Shown in pieces: positions 1-5,573 of a DNA stretch of 9,309 nucleotides. The DNA comes from Spirochaeta sp. (GTDB taxonomy: Bacteria > Spirochaetota > Spirochaetia > DSM-27196 > Alkalispirochaetaceae), in NCBI GenBank assembly GCA_027859055.1, contig JAQIBO010000377.1:1-9309 (forward strand), in the 5' to 3' direction. Within the stretch, counting starts at the first letter, position 1; each line of letters begins with the position of its first letter. The notes below the pieces were generated by a model. That model ran no database searches. It saw nothing but the letters and a program-made list of their open reading frames with translations, and was not told the DNA's origin. A program made the position numbers and the translations under genes.

Positions 1-14
1 TTACATCGTGACAT
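1..14 (-). CDS. Probable start of a further operon gene (partial)
   Basis: On the minus strand an ATG at position 14 opens a frame (M-S-R-C) that leaves the window after four codons. It is preceded by GGAGAGG at 27-21, six bases from the ATG, a good ribosome-binding site. It lies 30 bases after the stop of the DUF4384 gene, in the same direction, so it would be the next gene of that operon. Nothing can be said about the product, and the call rests only on the start context. Confidence 0.4.
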
Positions 15-44
15 ATCTTACCTCTCCGCAAGCTCTCCGGACTC

Positions 45-1646
45 CTACCGTCCAGGTGAGCGTGCGATCGTCGTGAGCGACAGACTTGCCTCCGCCACAC
101 CTGCGGCACTCTGATCCTCGGGCGGACGCTCCCTGACCAGCCCGCGGGTACGCGCGACCGCAGCGCCGGGACTGCCAAACACCTCATAGCGTTGTCCGTC
201 GATTACCTGGGGATATGCATCTGCGGGAGGCGGCTCCATCGTATGACCGGTCACGATAAGCCGCTCCACTCCAAAGGGCGGTACCACCTCAAAGCGGTAC
301 GGCAACGCGACTACCCGGTTCACTCTATCGATACCGATATAGAATCGATCTTCCAGAAGCACCGTCTCGCCCGAGGCCAGCACGTAACTCAATCGCAAGA
401 ACGCAGGTTGGTTCACCCGGAAATAAAACTGAACGTACTCTTCCTCTTCAAATACCAGGGCCCGTTCGTCGCGCCCTTTGTCCGTCCACACTTCGAGATC
501 GAGTCCCCCATCGACGATCTGATCGTTCAGGAGCGCCCGCCCGGCCGCTATTGCCTGATCCATATTGGCCGGTCGCAGTGAGGCGGACTCCACGGCGCTC
601 CGAGGTATCGAGGTCTGCGCAGCTGCAACGGTACGACCGGATTCGATATCTCGCGCGACAACGTGGATCGCGACACGCTCATCCTCAGGCCAATAACTCC
701 CCCGGACAACGACCGATCCCGTTCCTTCCAACGTCCGGCGGGAAATCGCGCTTGTAATCTCCGCGGACATCCTGCTCCCAAAGGCACTCGAGAAATCCGC
801 ATCCTCGTACAATAGCGGCGTCACGCGTTCGACCCGGCCAAACTGTCCTGCGAGGAGGCGCGCCATATACTGCGCGGCTTGCCCGACATCAGCCGGTGCA
901 AACTGATCCAACGCGACACGCCGTCGTTCGATCTCCTCCTGCAAAGAGAGCCGATTCTCGCCGCCGCGATCACCGTCGTCATCACCGCTGCTATCGCTGA
1001 CACCGGCACCTGCCCGGCCCAACGATACCCCCGATTCCGCCGGTCGGTAACGGCCGCCCAATAGATCGAGCGCGCGAACCACCGACCGGTTGTCGACAAG
1101 CTCGGAGAATGCGGTATCCAGCCGGACAAGCTGCCCCTCCGCACTTTCCAACGCCCCTGCTTGTATGCTCCGGTCGATCTCGGGTAGGACCGTCTGGATC
1201 GTTTCGATAGCGCGCTCCTGTTGCACAATAAAAGAATCGCGCAACCGGTCGATCTCGATCCACGCCAGCGCGTGCGTTCGGCCGCGTTTCTCCTCGATCT
1301 CGAAGTTCGCCCCGGTGATCTCCAGACGACTCGCCGTCTGGATCGTATTGATGTAGCGAGTCTGTGCGCTCTCGCCGGAATCTATCGTGCGGATCGATTC
1401 CTCGCTGGTTATCTGAATGCGGATCTTCCGGGAGAGCTGCGATAGCGCGTCCGCCCGAGCTGCCTCGAGGCGTTCCCCCGAGGACGGTAGATCGGACGTA
1501 CCGTATCCACTCAAAAACACCGGCGGCCGGTACTGCGTCTCCGCACCAAACGTGTCGACCCACCGTTGCGCAGTGATCGGTGCGATCCCGAATATGACAA
1601 AAAATGATACGACCAATGCACCCATCCGACTCACAAAACGATCCAT
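45..1646 (-). CDS. Secreted LPP20-like / DUF4384 domain protein
   Basis: A 533-residue exported protein of unknown function. The start at 1646 is preferred over an upstream in-frame ATG at 1673 because GGGAGG (1659-1654) lies seven bases before it. Residues 1-26 form a signal peptide: MDRF, basic residues, a hydrophobic core around VVSFFVIFGI, and a likely signal peptidase I site after PITA. There is no lipobox cysteine. Residues ~43-140 resemble the LPP20 fold (GYGTS, then a helix with repeated Ala, then ALAWIEID). A region at ~213-232 is rich in Asp, Gly and Ser and looks like a flexible linker. Residues ~255-350 resemble the FlgO/LpoB-type envelope fold (VVRGSYWPED followed by VVARDIESGRTVA). 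Residues ~380-465 match DUF4384 (LDLEVWTDKG, then EEEYVQFYFRVNQPAFLRLS). It follows the frame-changed gene by 18 bases, so the two are probably cotranscribed. The domain calls are from memory of family patterns; the role in the periplasm is inferred. Confidence 0.8.
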   Translation of the reverse strand: MDRFVSRMGALVVSFFVIFGIAPITAQRWVDTFGAETQYRPPVFLSGYGTSDLPSSGERLEAARADALSQLSRKIRIQITSEESIRTIDSGESAQTRYINTIQTASRLEITGANFEIEEKRGRTHALAWIEIDRLRDSFIVQQERAIETIQTVLPEIDRSIQAGALESAEGQLVRLDTAFSELVDNRSVVRALDLLGGRYRPAESGVSLGRAGAGVSDSSGDDDGDRGGENRLSLQEEIERRRVALDQFAPADVGQAAQYMARLLAGQFGRVERVTPLLYEDADFSSAFGSRMSAEITSAISRRTLEGTGSVVVRGSYWPEDERVAIHVVARDIESGRTVAAAQTSIPRSAVESASLRPANMDQAIAAGRALLNDQIVDGGLDLEVWTDKGRDERALVFEEEEYVQFYFRVNQPAFLRLSYVLASGETVLLEDRFYIGIDRVNRVVALPYRFEVVPPFGVERLIVTGHTMEPPPADAYPQVIDGQRYEVFGSPGAAVARTRGLVRERPPEDQSAAGVAEASLSLTTIARSPGR

Positions 1647-1653
1647 CCTATAT

Positions 1654-1659
1654 CCTCCC
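1654..1659 (-). promoter_or_regulatory. Ribosome-binding site deciding the DUF4384 gene start
   Basis: GGGAGG on the minus strand lies seven bases before the ATG at 1646. The alternative ATG at 1673 has no comparable site. This places the signal peptide directly at the N-terminus. Confidence 0.7.
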
Positions 1660-1691
1660 GCAATCGAGTCCATAACAACGCGTCACCGTTT

Positions 1692-2036
1692 CTACCCGCT
1701 CCACGACACACACATCATCGTTGGTGTAAACGACGGTGGCAACACCACACCGCGGAGGGTCGCGATACCGTTATGTTCCGAAAACCCCACGTCCGGTAAC
1801 ACCTGCACAATCAATCCGGCGAGCCGCGCGTCGATCGTAGTACCGATTGGGCGGTACATTGTGTCATCATCGTCGCCGTATGGGACGTCAACCTCCGTCC
1901 CCACCGATAAATCTGACGTCTCCAGCGCGAGGATCGCCGCGGCCACCTGGATACGAATGATCATCGAAACGTCGTCTCCCAATCGATCAAAATGAACCGT
2001 CCTCCCCGCAGCCGTGCCCGCTACGCCATCGGGCAC
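1692..2036 (-). CDS. Hypothetical protein, downstream part of a frame-split gene
   Basis: Minus-strand frame from a possible GTG at 2036 to a TAG at 1694-1692 (114 residues). The frame is open upstream as far as a stop near 2091, and the translation just before 2036 (LAVREHAQRRLAYTVPDG) reads like natural protein. It therefore probably continues the upstream frame through a -1 change at the T5 run at 2083-2079, rather than starting at 2036. Joined, the two parts give about 190 residues. The C-terminal part alternates beta-like stretches (GTEVDVPYGDDDD, TTIDARLAGLIVQVLPDVGF), with no signal peptide or membrane segment. I recognise no family. It ends 18 bases before an alternative start of the DUF4384 gene and 45 bases before the preferred one, in the same direction. 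Confidence 0.6.
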   Translation of the reverse strand: MPDGVAGTAAGRTVHFDRLGDDVSMIIRIQVAAAILALETSDLSVGTEVDVPYGDDDDTMYRPIGTTIDARLAGLIVQVLPDVGFSEHNGIATLRGVVLPPSFTPTMMCVSWSG

Positions 2037-2038
2037 GG
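2012..2038 (-). repeat. Perfect 9-bp inverted repeat at the frame junction
   Basis: CCGTGCCCG (2012-2020) and CGGGCACGG (2030-2038) are exact inverted copies separated by nine bases. On the minus strand the loop is ATGGCGTAG, which contains the stop codon of the upstream frame. The alternative GTG start at 2036 lies inside the stem. It begins about 40 bases after the T5 run where the frame appears to change, too far for a classical frameshift stimulator. Confidence 0.6.
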
Positions 2039-2269
2039 TATATGCGAGGCGGCGCTGCGCATGCTCCCGTACCGCAAGAAAAACGCCGTATCAAAAAGAT
2101 TCTCGTTCGGCACATCCTCCTCCGGAGCCACGCCGTCGCCAGCCAGTCGCGTTGCGTCGGCAATCCAGACACGCTCGTTCGCTACCAGGCGATCCCCTTC
2201 CCGACGCAGGTCGGCGAGCTCCTGCGACAGGTCCGTTCCACGTATATCGCCTCGCTTGCTATCGATCAT
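2021..2269 (-). CDS. Hypothetical protein, upstream part of a frame-split gene
   Basis: Minus-strand frame of 82 residues starting at ATG 2269, chosen because AAGGAG (2285-2280) lies ten bases before it. An earlier in-frame start at 2311 has no such site. The translation is normal to about residue 62 (DLSQELADLRREGDRL, then VPNENLFDTAFF). After that it becomes unlike protein (SMRSAASHIPCPMA) and stops at TAG 2023-2021. The sensible reading moves to the -1 frame at GCG TTT TTC (2086-2078). Either the gene has lost one T and is inactive, the frame change is read through during translation, or the base is a sequencing error. It would be the first gene of the minus-strand operon with the DUF4384 protein. 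The function is unknown. Confidence 0.6.
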   Translation of the reverse strand: MIDSKRGDIRGTDLSQELADLRREGDRLVANERVWIADATRLAGDGVAPEEDVPNENLFDTAFFLRYGSMRSAASHIPCPMA

Positions 2270-2396
2270 GCTGTTGTAACTCCTTGGTACCGCCCATTGC
2301 AAACGCGGCACTCTTCACATAATAGCATACCAGAAATCGCGACAATATTTCTTTTTGCCACCAATCATTTTACAATAATTTATACGGAGGTATCCG
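2270..2396. promoter_or_regulatory. Divergent intergenic region with likely promoters in both directions
   Basis: This 127-base stretch separates the minus-strand operon from the plus-strand zinc-ribbon gene and is clearly AT-richer than the genes (2336-2385 especially). For the minus strand, TTGTCG (2345-2340) and TATTAT (2324-2319) are spaced by 15 bases, a weak sigma-70-like pair. For the plus strand, a GGAGGT ribosome site at 2386-2391 lies five bases before ATG 2397, and TTGCCA near 2355-2360 is a possible -35. The promoter assignments are by eye only. Confidence 0.35.
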
Positions 2397-2609
2397 ATGA
2401 CCAAACGATGCGCCACGTGCAACACAAAACTCGACACCGCCCACGACGGGCATTATCACTGTAAAAAACACGACTATTACATCTGTGAGGAGTGCCACAA
2501 AACACAGACAACCTGCCCCCACTGCGGCACCACCCTCGCCCACCACCCCGAGTCCTACCAGAAACGCGCCTTCAAAGATCCCGGTGCCCGGGGCCTCCTT
2601 GGCTTCTAA
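2397..2609 (+). CDS. Small double zinc-ribbon / RING-like protein
   Basis: A 70-residue protein starting at ATG 2397, five bases after GGAGGT. It contains CATC at 5-8, a central C22/H25 pair, CEEC at 30-33 and CPHC at 40-43. These give enough ligands for two zinc ions in a zinc-ribbon or cross-brace (RING-like) arrangement. The tail after residue 50 (KRAFKDPGARGLLGF) has no cysteine. The stop at 2607-2609 is four bases before the ATG of the phosphatase gene, so translation of the two is probably coupled. A damaged copy of its tail together with the phosphatase start occurs at 6201-6337, which supports the idea that the two genes travel as a unit. The exact family and function are unknown; a nucleic-acid- or protein-binding adaptor is plausible. 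Confidence 0.75.
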   Translation: MTKRCATCNTKLDTAHDGHYHCKKHDYYICEECHKTQTTCPHCGTTLAHHPESYQKRAFKDPGARGLLGF

Positions 2610-2698
2610 CGCGATGCGCACCTGGCGGCGACAGCTGTATCTTGGTCCGTTACCGGGTATCGAGCCGATCCGGACGTTTGCAAACGAACTTCGTTCCG
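2561..2698 (+). repeat. Zinc-ribbon/phosphatase junction, copy 1 (intact)
   Basis: This stretch, spanning the end of the zinc-ribbon gene and the start of the phosphatase gene, is matched with frequent single-base differences by 6201-6337. The match resumes at 2852-2880 after a gap. Here both genes are intact, so this copy is taken as the better-preserved one. Confidence 0.8.
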
Positions 2699-3120
2699 CG
2701 GAGATCCATACCGTCGTCTGTCTGAATCCAACTGAGGAGATTAAGCGGCTTTCGCCGGAGTATCACCGCTGGCGGCGGGAGGTGCGTGAGACGGGAGGGA
2801 TGGCCCGCGAGGCGGTCGGTCCGGGTCTTTATCCGATCACCCTCATCGACATTCCGATCGAGGATTACCACGCTCCCGCGCCGGAGGTCACTCCCCTCTT
2901 TTGGGAGCAGGCTCGACACGTCGGGGAGCTCATCGCCGCCGGTGAGCGGATCTTCGTCCACTGCACCGCCGGGCGCGGACGCACCGGCACCTTCGGCGTC
3001 GCGGTATTGATGGGGCTCGGCTATCGGTACGCCGACGCCGCGGGAGAGCTCTGGGCGGTCGGGTCGTATCCGGAGGCGGTGGCACAAGAGGAGTTCCTGT
3101 TGCAATACGACAGGCGATGA
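2614..3120 (+). CDS. Protein-tyrosine / dual-specificity phosphatase family protein
   Basis: A 168-residue cytoplasmic phosphatase-like protein. The start at ATG 2614 is preferred because the homologous damaged copy also carries this ATG and because the sequence upstream of it codes for the zinc-ribbon tail in another frame. Residues 116-125 read HCTAGRGRTG, the full HCX5R(S/T) signature, with nucleophile C117 and phosphate-binding R123. A general-acid candidate, D84, lies in IPIEDYHAP, at about the spacing usual for dual-specificity enzymes. Residues 7-40 (QLYLGPLPG to VVCLNPTEE) match the N-terminal strand-loop region of this fold. There is no signal peptide. The catalytic set appears complete, so activity is likely. 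The substrate is unknown: phosphotyrosine, phosphoserine and inositol or RNA 5'-phosphate substrates all occur in the superfamily. It sits four bases after the zinc-ribbon gene and converges on a toxin remnant with a three-base gap. Confidence 0.85.
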   Translation: MRTWRRQLYLGPLPGIEPIRTFANELRSAEIHTVVCLNPTEEIKRLSPEYHRWRREVRETGGMAREAVGPGLYPITLIDIPIEDYHAPAPEVTPLFWEQARHVGELIAAGERIFVHCTAGRGRTGTFGVAVLMGLGYRYADAAGELWAVGSYPEAVAQEEFLLQYDRR

Positions 3121-3123
3121 CGT

Positions 3124-3327
3124 TTACGGAGCGGAAACCGCGATTACGTCGTCTCCCAGTCTTTGGAAGTGATCCACGTTCAAGGTATAGATCCGCTCGC
3201 ATCCGGCACGCTCGGCCGCGATCAGGTGAAGCGCGTCATACACGATACCGCTGACCAGCCCTTCTCCGCTGACGCGTTCGATCGCTTCCAGGTATTCCTC
3301 CGTCCCCAGGGAGACCACCGTTACACG
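3124..3327 (-). pseudogene. Truncated PIN-domain (VapC-like) toxin, C-terminal remnant
   Basis: The minus-strand translation from about 3327 to the TAA at 3126-3124 gives the C-terminal half of a PIN-domain ribonuclease. It reads RVTVVSLGTEEYLEAIERV, then IVYDALHLIAAERAG and IYTLNVDHFQRL. The YDALHL and NVDHF segments carry the later acidic residues of the PIN active site. The N-terminal half, with the first Asp (usually in a D-[ST]-x-x-LL context) and the central Glu, is absent. An ATG at 3363 exists in frame, but the residues before 3327 do not look like PIN sequence. The remnant begins only 13 bases from the stop of the FliM-FliG fusion gene, which marks a rearrangement breakpoint. No antitoxin gene is attached. 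It is most likely dead. Confidence 0.75.
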
Positions 3328-3340
3328 CCCGGAGCGCCGT

Positions 3341-4708
3341 CTATGGGCTCCCCTTGTACGCATCGAGGAGTTCTCCCGCTCGTCGGGCGCGTTCCGCCGC
3401 TGCAGACTCGGCTGCCTGCTGGCCCTCGTAAGCAATGTGCAGGTACTGGGAAACTGTCAATAACACGGTTACATCCACGGCACCCAAAGAGGTTAACCGC
3501 GCCATCACGTCCGTTTGCACATCTTCTGGAAGCTCGCGAGCGATGTGCGCCCCGGGGACGGGCGGAACATCCGCGAGGACCATCGCGATCGTCTGGGGAT
3601 GCTCCCGACTGAGGACCTTTGCGAGGATCGATGGTTCCCACTCCCCGCGCTTGAGCCACCGCAGCGGCTCTTCGTTCGCCAGATCCGCCGACACGTTCTG
3701 GTACGAAGGTTGAGCTGGGGGTTCCCGCAACTCTTCCTCCAGTCCCAGGGGTACCGGTGGTTTCTTCACCTGTGGCGCCGGAGTCCGTGGGATCGCCTCA
3801 AGCGGTCCTTCGTCGTGGCGTGCTATGTCGCAGACGGTGGTACCGCCGATGTCGAGATGCAACTGACCGCGGGAGACCTCCGGCAGCGCAATCAGATCGC
3901 CGACACCGAGATTCTCGAGGGAACCCAGGTTCAGTTGCTCAGGCGCCGTCCACACCTCCGCCTCGAGTTCGATCGAATCCATGATTCCACGCGCCGGTAC
4001 CGAGGCAACAGGTGTGCCGCGTTGCTCCCGAGGTTGGGACAATTGATCCAGGATCGGTTCTACCGTAGCGTACGGAAGACACATCCTCATATGCCCTTCC
4101 ACCGCTCCGACACAGATATCGAATGAAACAACAAGGACCGTCATTGAGGACGGCGTGCCCCTTTCCACAGCGGGGTTTGTCTGTATGCGGATGACCGTCG
4201 GGTTGAGCTGTAGTAGCGGCGCCCATGCGTATTGGATCCCCGGAAGCACCCCGGCCACCGCCTGATGCAAGAGGGCGTTCTGAATATCGGTGTACGCCGG
4301 CGTTCCACAGATATCGGAGACAGCTCCACCGCACATGTGCTCCACGATTGAAGCGGTAACGGCAGGGTCGATTTCGAGAAGTACCGACCCTGATAGTGGC
4401 GACATCGTGAGAACCGCCATCGGCGTTGGCGTTGGAAACGATCGTCTGAACTCTTCGTAGGTCATCTGATCAACACTCGCTACGTGTACGAGTGCTCCCG
4501 CGCGCAGGACGGATGAGAGATGTGGGCCGCACCACAGCGCGAAATCTTCGTGAATAGCACCGGTCGTGAGGATATGTCGGCGCGAGAACAACAAGGGACG
4601 ACCGAAGTCGTAGGGCTCCGGTTCGTGGCCAGGCGACTCGGCGTAGTCCCGAAATTCAAGTGTTGTAAGAAGATGGTCGATCTGGTCCTGTGACAGGGTT
4701 TCGCTCAT
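3341..4708 (-). CDS. fliM: Flagellar motor switch FliM fused to FliG middle domain
   Basis: A 455-residue protein that begins as a complete FliM. Residues 4-15 (TLSQDQIDHLLT) match the N-terminal peptide by which FliM binds phosphorylated CheY. Residues ~32-225 form the CheC-like middle domain (YDFGRPLLFSRRH; SVDQMTYEEFRRSFPTPTP; PLSGSVLLEIDP; MCGGAV; MRMCLPYATVEPIL). Residues ~245-300 form the SpoA domain (NLGSLENLGVGDLIAL). After a Pro-rich linker (305-340) comes an addition not normal for FliM. Residues ~345-423 match the FliG middle domain: REHPQTIAMVLADV, then ELPEDVQTDVMARLTSLG. They include the EHPQ motif (369-372) that in FliG contacts FliM. The last 30 residues are Ala/Glu-rich helix. 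Both the FliG N-domain (which binds FliF) and the C-terminal torque domain are missing. The ATG overlaps the FliN stop as ATGA, so translation is coupled. It may be an alternative or auxiliary switch protein. Normal FliM is about 330-350 residues. Confidence 0.9.
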   Translation of the reverse strand: MSETLSQDQIDHLLTTLEFRDYAESPGHEPEPYDFGRPLLFSRRHILTTGAIHEDFALWCGPHLSSVLRAGALVHVASVDQMTYEEFRRSFPTPTPMAVLTMSPLSGSVLLEIDPAVTASIVEHMCGGAVSDICGTPAYTDIQNALLHQAVAGVLPGIQYAWAPLLQLNPTVIRIQTNPAVERGTPSSMTVLVVSFDICVGAVEGHMRMCLPYATVEPILDQLSQPREQRGTPVASVPARGIMDSIELEAEVWTAPEQLNLGSLENLGVGDLIALPEVSRGQLHLDIGGTTVCDIARHDEGPLEAIPRTPAPQVKKPPVPLGLEEELREPPAQPSYQNVSADLANEEPLRWLKRGEWEPSILAKVLSREHPQTIAMVLADVPPVPGAHIARELPEDVQTDVMARLTSLGAVDVTVLLTVSQYLHIAYEGQQAAESAAAERARRAGELLDAYKGSP

Positions 4709-4944
4709 GATGGGACCTCGGTGATACGTACCGCAAGCGTCTCATCGATCACAACCACTTCGCCGCGGGCGATTACAACATCGCCAACTCGCAGGTCGAT
4801 CGCATCGTGTGTCATCCGATCGAGTTCAAGGAGGTTGCCGACACCGAGCTCTCGCAGAGTACCGACCGTCATTTCCGCACTACCCAGGCGCGCATCAACC
4901 CGTACCCGCGCGTCGTTCAGATTCGCCACTGCCTCAATAGCCAT
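4705..4944 (-). CDS. fliN: FliN-like flagellar switch protein (SpoA domain)
   Basis: A 79-residue protein, essentially a bare SpoA domain. It matches FliN well: VRVDARLGSAEMTVGTLREL, then LGVGNLLELDRM, LRVGDVVIARGEVVVID and LAVRITEV. It lacks the N-terminal extension of typical FliN (about 130 residues), as many short FliN forms do. The start at 4944 is chosen because GAGGAGGAG (4960-4952) precedes it by about seven bases; earlier in-frame starts at 4965 and 4950 lie before or just next to that site. The start overlaps the end of the upstream SpoA gene by 11 bases, and its stop overlaps the FliM-FliG start as ATGA. In a flagellar C-ring FliN forms rings with FliM SpoA domains and serves as docking site for the export apparatus. 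By context its partner here is the fused FliM. Confidence 0.85.
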   Translation of the reverse strand: MAIEAVANLNDARVRVDARLGSAEMTVGTLRELGVGNLLELDRMTHDAIDLRVGDVVIARGEVVVIDETLAVRITEVPS

Positions 4945-5206
4945 GTTCATTCTCCTCCTCGGCACGATGCGTGATCTCCAAACACCACTCTCCGGAACGG
5001 TTCACAAGAACCCCACAGGCGATAGTGACGCCACCGACTACAAGTGCGGCATCAACGTCGGCAAAGTCTATTGCCGGTATGGAAGGATCCTCGGAAAGCG
5101 CGCCGGTGGTAGTCCGGAACCGTGCCAACACGACTCGGGATTCCGGCACAACGTTCTCGCTAAGCCACGTACCACTTACCATTTGACCTTCAGTGATTTC
5201 AGACAC
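4934..5206 (-). CDS. Divergent SpoA (FliN/SctQ-like) domain protein
   Basis: A 90-residue protein and first gene of the switch operon. The start is GTG 5206, preceded six bases away by AGGAGGT (5219-5213), one of the strongest ribosome sites in the window. The N-terminal 35 residues are not recognised. Residues ~42-80 (SIPAIDFADVDAALVVGG, TIACGVLVNRSGEWCLEI) follow the SpoA pattern of hydrophobic strands around a conserved Gly, ending in a strand like the GVRI motif of FliN, but the match is weak. The last ten residues are acidic (EEENEHG). SpoA domains dimerise, so a heterodimer with the FliN-like protein or with the SpoA domain of the fused FliM is the natural guess. The family call rests on this partial pattern plus the operon context. 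Confidence 0.6.
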   Translation of the reverse strand: MSEITEGQMVSGTWLSENVVPESRVVLARFRTTTGALSEDPSIPAIDFADVDAALVVGGVTIACGVLVNRSGEWCLEITHRAEEENEHGY

Positions 5207-5212
5207 GTACCA

Positions 5213-5245
5213 ACCTCCTCAGGAATTTTTACGTCCTTAATTCCT
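5213..5245 (-). promoter_or_regulatory. Leader of the switch operon: strong ribosome site and inverted repeat
   Basis: On the minus strand an inverted repeat AGGAATT/AATTCCT (5245-5239 and 5227-5221, 11-base spacer) lies just before the ribosome site AGGAGGT at 5219-5213. It could be an operator or a leader hairpin. The sequence upstream (5246-5280) is very AT-rich, with a run of A/T at 5266-5278, but I could not pick a convincing promoter; no clear sigma-28 type motif was seen. Confidence 0.35.
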
Positions 5246-5345
5246 ATTGTGGGTACGAGAAAGCTGAAAAAAAAGAAAAGCGTTGCATCGGTGGACCTGA
5301 TAGGGGTGGCTAACGGCCGGCACTCGTAAATATCATTCCTTACGA

Positions 5346-5546
5346 TCAAGGCTCCGGGCGGAAACGATTGGTGAGTACGGTGTGTACCTCTCGCCAGCTC
5401 AGGAGACGAGCGACCTTCTGCTGCCCCGTTTCGTCACCGGAATAGATGAGACACGCATCTTTCTGAAACCACCGGACGAGGTAGCGCGTCCGTATCCCAC
5501 GCGCAGTCCGATCGATCCCGGGCGCCGCCCCACCAAGTTTGCCTGA
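5346..5546 (-). pseudogene. Start-less coding fragment, unknown protein
   Basis: In the gap between the switch operon and the toxin-antitoxin pair, the minus strand reads for about 66 codons without a stop and with protein-like sequence: RTRYLVRWFQKDACLIYSGD, then QKVARLLSWREVHTVLTN, ending FRPEP and TGA at 5348-5346. Going upstream the frame meets a TAA just before 5546, with no start codon or ribosome site between. It therefore looks like the C-terminal fragment of a gene whose front was lost where the vapBC-type pair now begins. I do not recognise the family. Confidence 0.4.
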
Positions 5547-5569
5547 TATGACTTAGTCTATTAAACTAA
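5539..5569 (+). promoter_or_regulatory. Promoter and possible operator of the vapBC-type pair
   Basis: TTGCCT (5539-5544) and TAAACT (5562-5567) are spaced by 17 bases, each matching four of six sigma-70 consensus positions. An inverted repeat TTAGT/ACTAA (5553-5557 and 5565-5569) overlaps the -10, a typical position for autorepression by a Phd/VapB antitoxin. The predicted start of transcription falls at or next to the ATG (5574), and no Shine-Dalgarno sequence is visible, so the mRNA may be leaderless. Confidence 0.4.
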
Positions 5570-5573
5570 ACAT

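Noticed and set aside
1417..1995. Long plus-strand open frame opposite the DUF4384 and frame-split genes
   Set aside because: It has low-complexity Thr/Ser/Arg composition and no ribosome site, and it overlaps clear minus-strand coding sequence. High GC makes long antisense frames common here.
2012..2086. Confirmed programmed -1 frameshift signal
   Set aside because: The GTTTTTC site does not fit the X-XXY-YYZ heptamer, and the hairpin starts about 40 bases downstream, so a simple indel remains as likely.
2650..3105. Minus-strand frame opposite the phosphatase gene
   Set aside because: The opposite strand carries an intact HCX5R phosphatase; the antisense product matches nothing.
3341..5206. 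Type III secretion C-ring (SctQ) operon instead of flagellar-type
   Set aside because: The LSQDQIDHLL peptide and the CheC-like FliM domain are flagellar-type features not found in SctQ.
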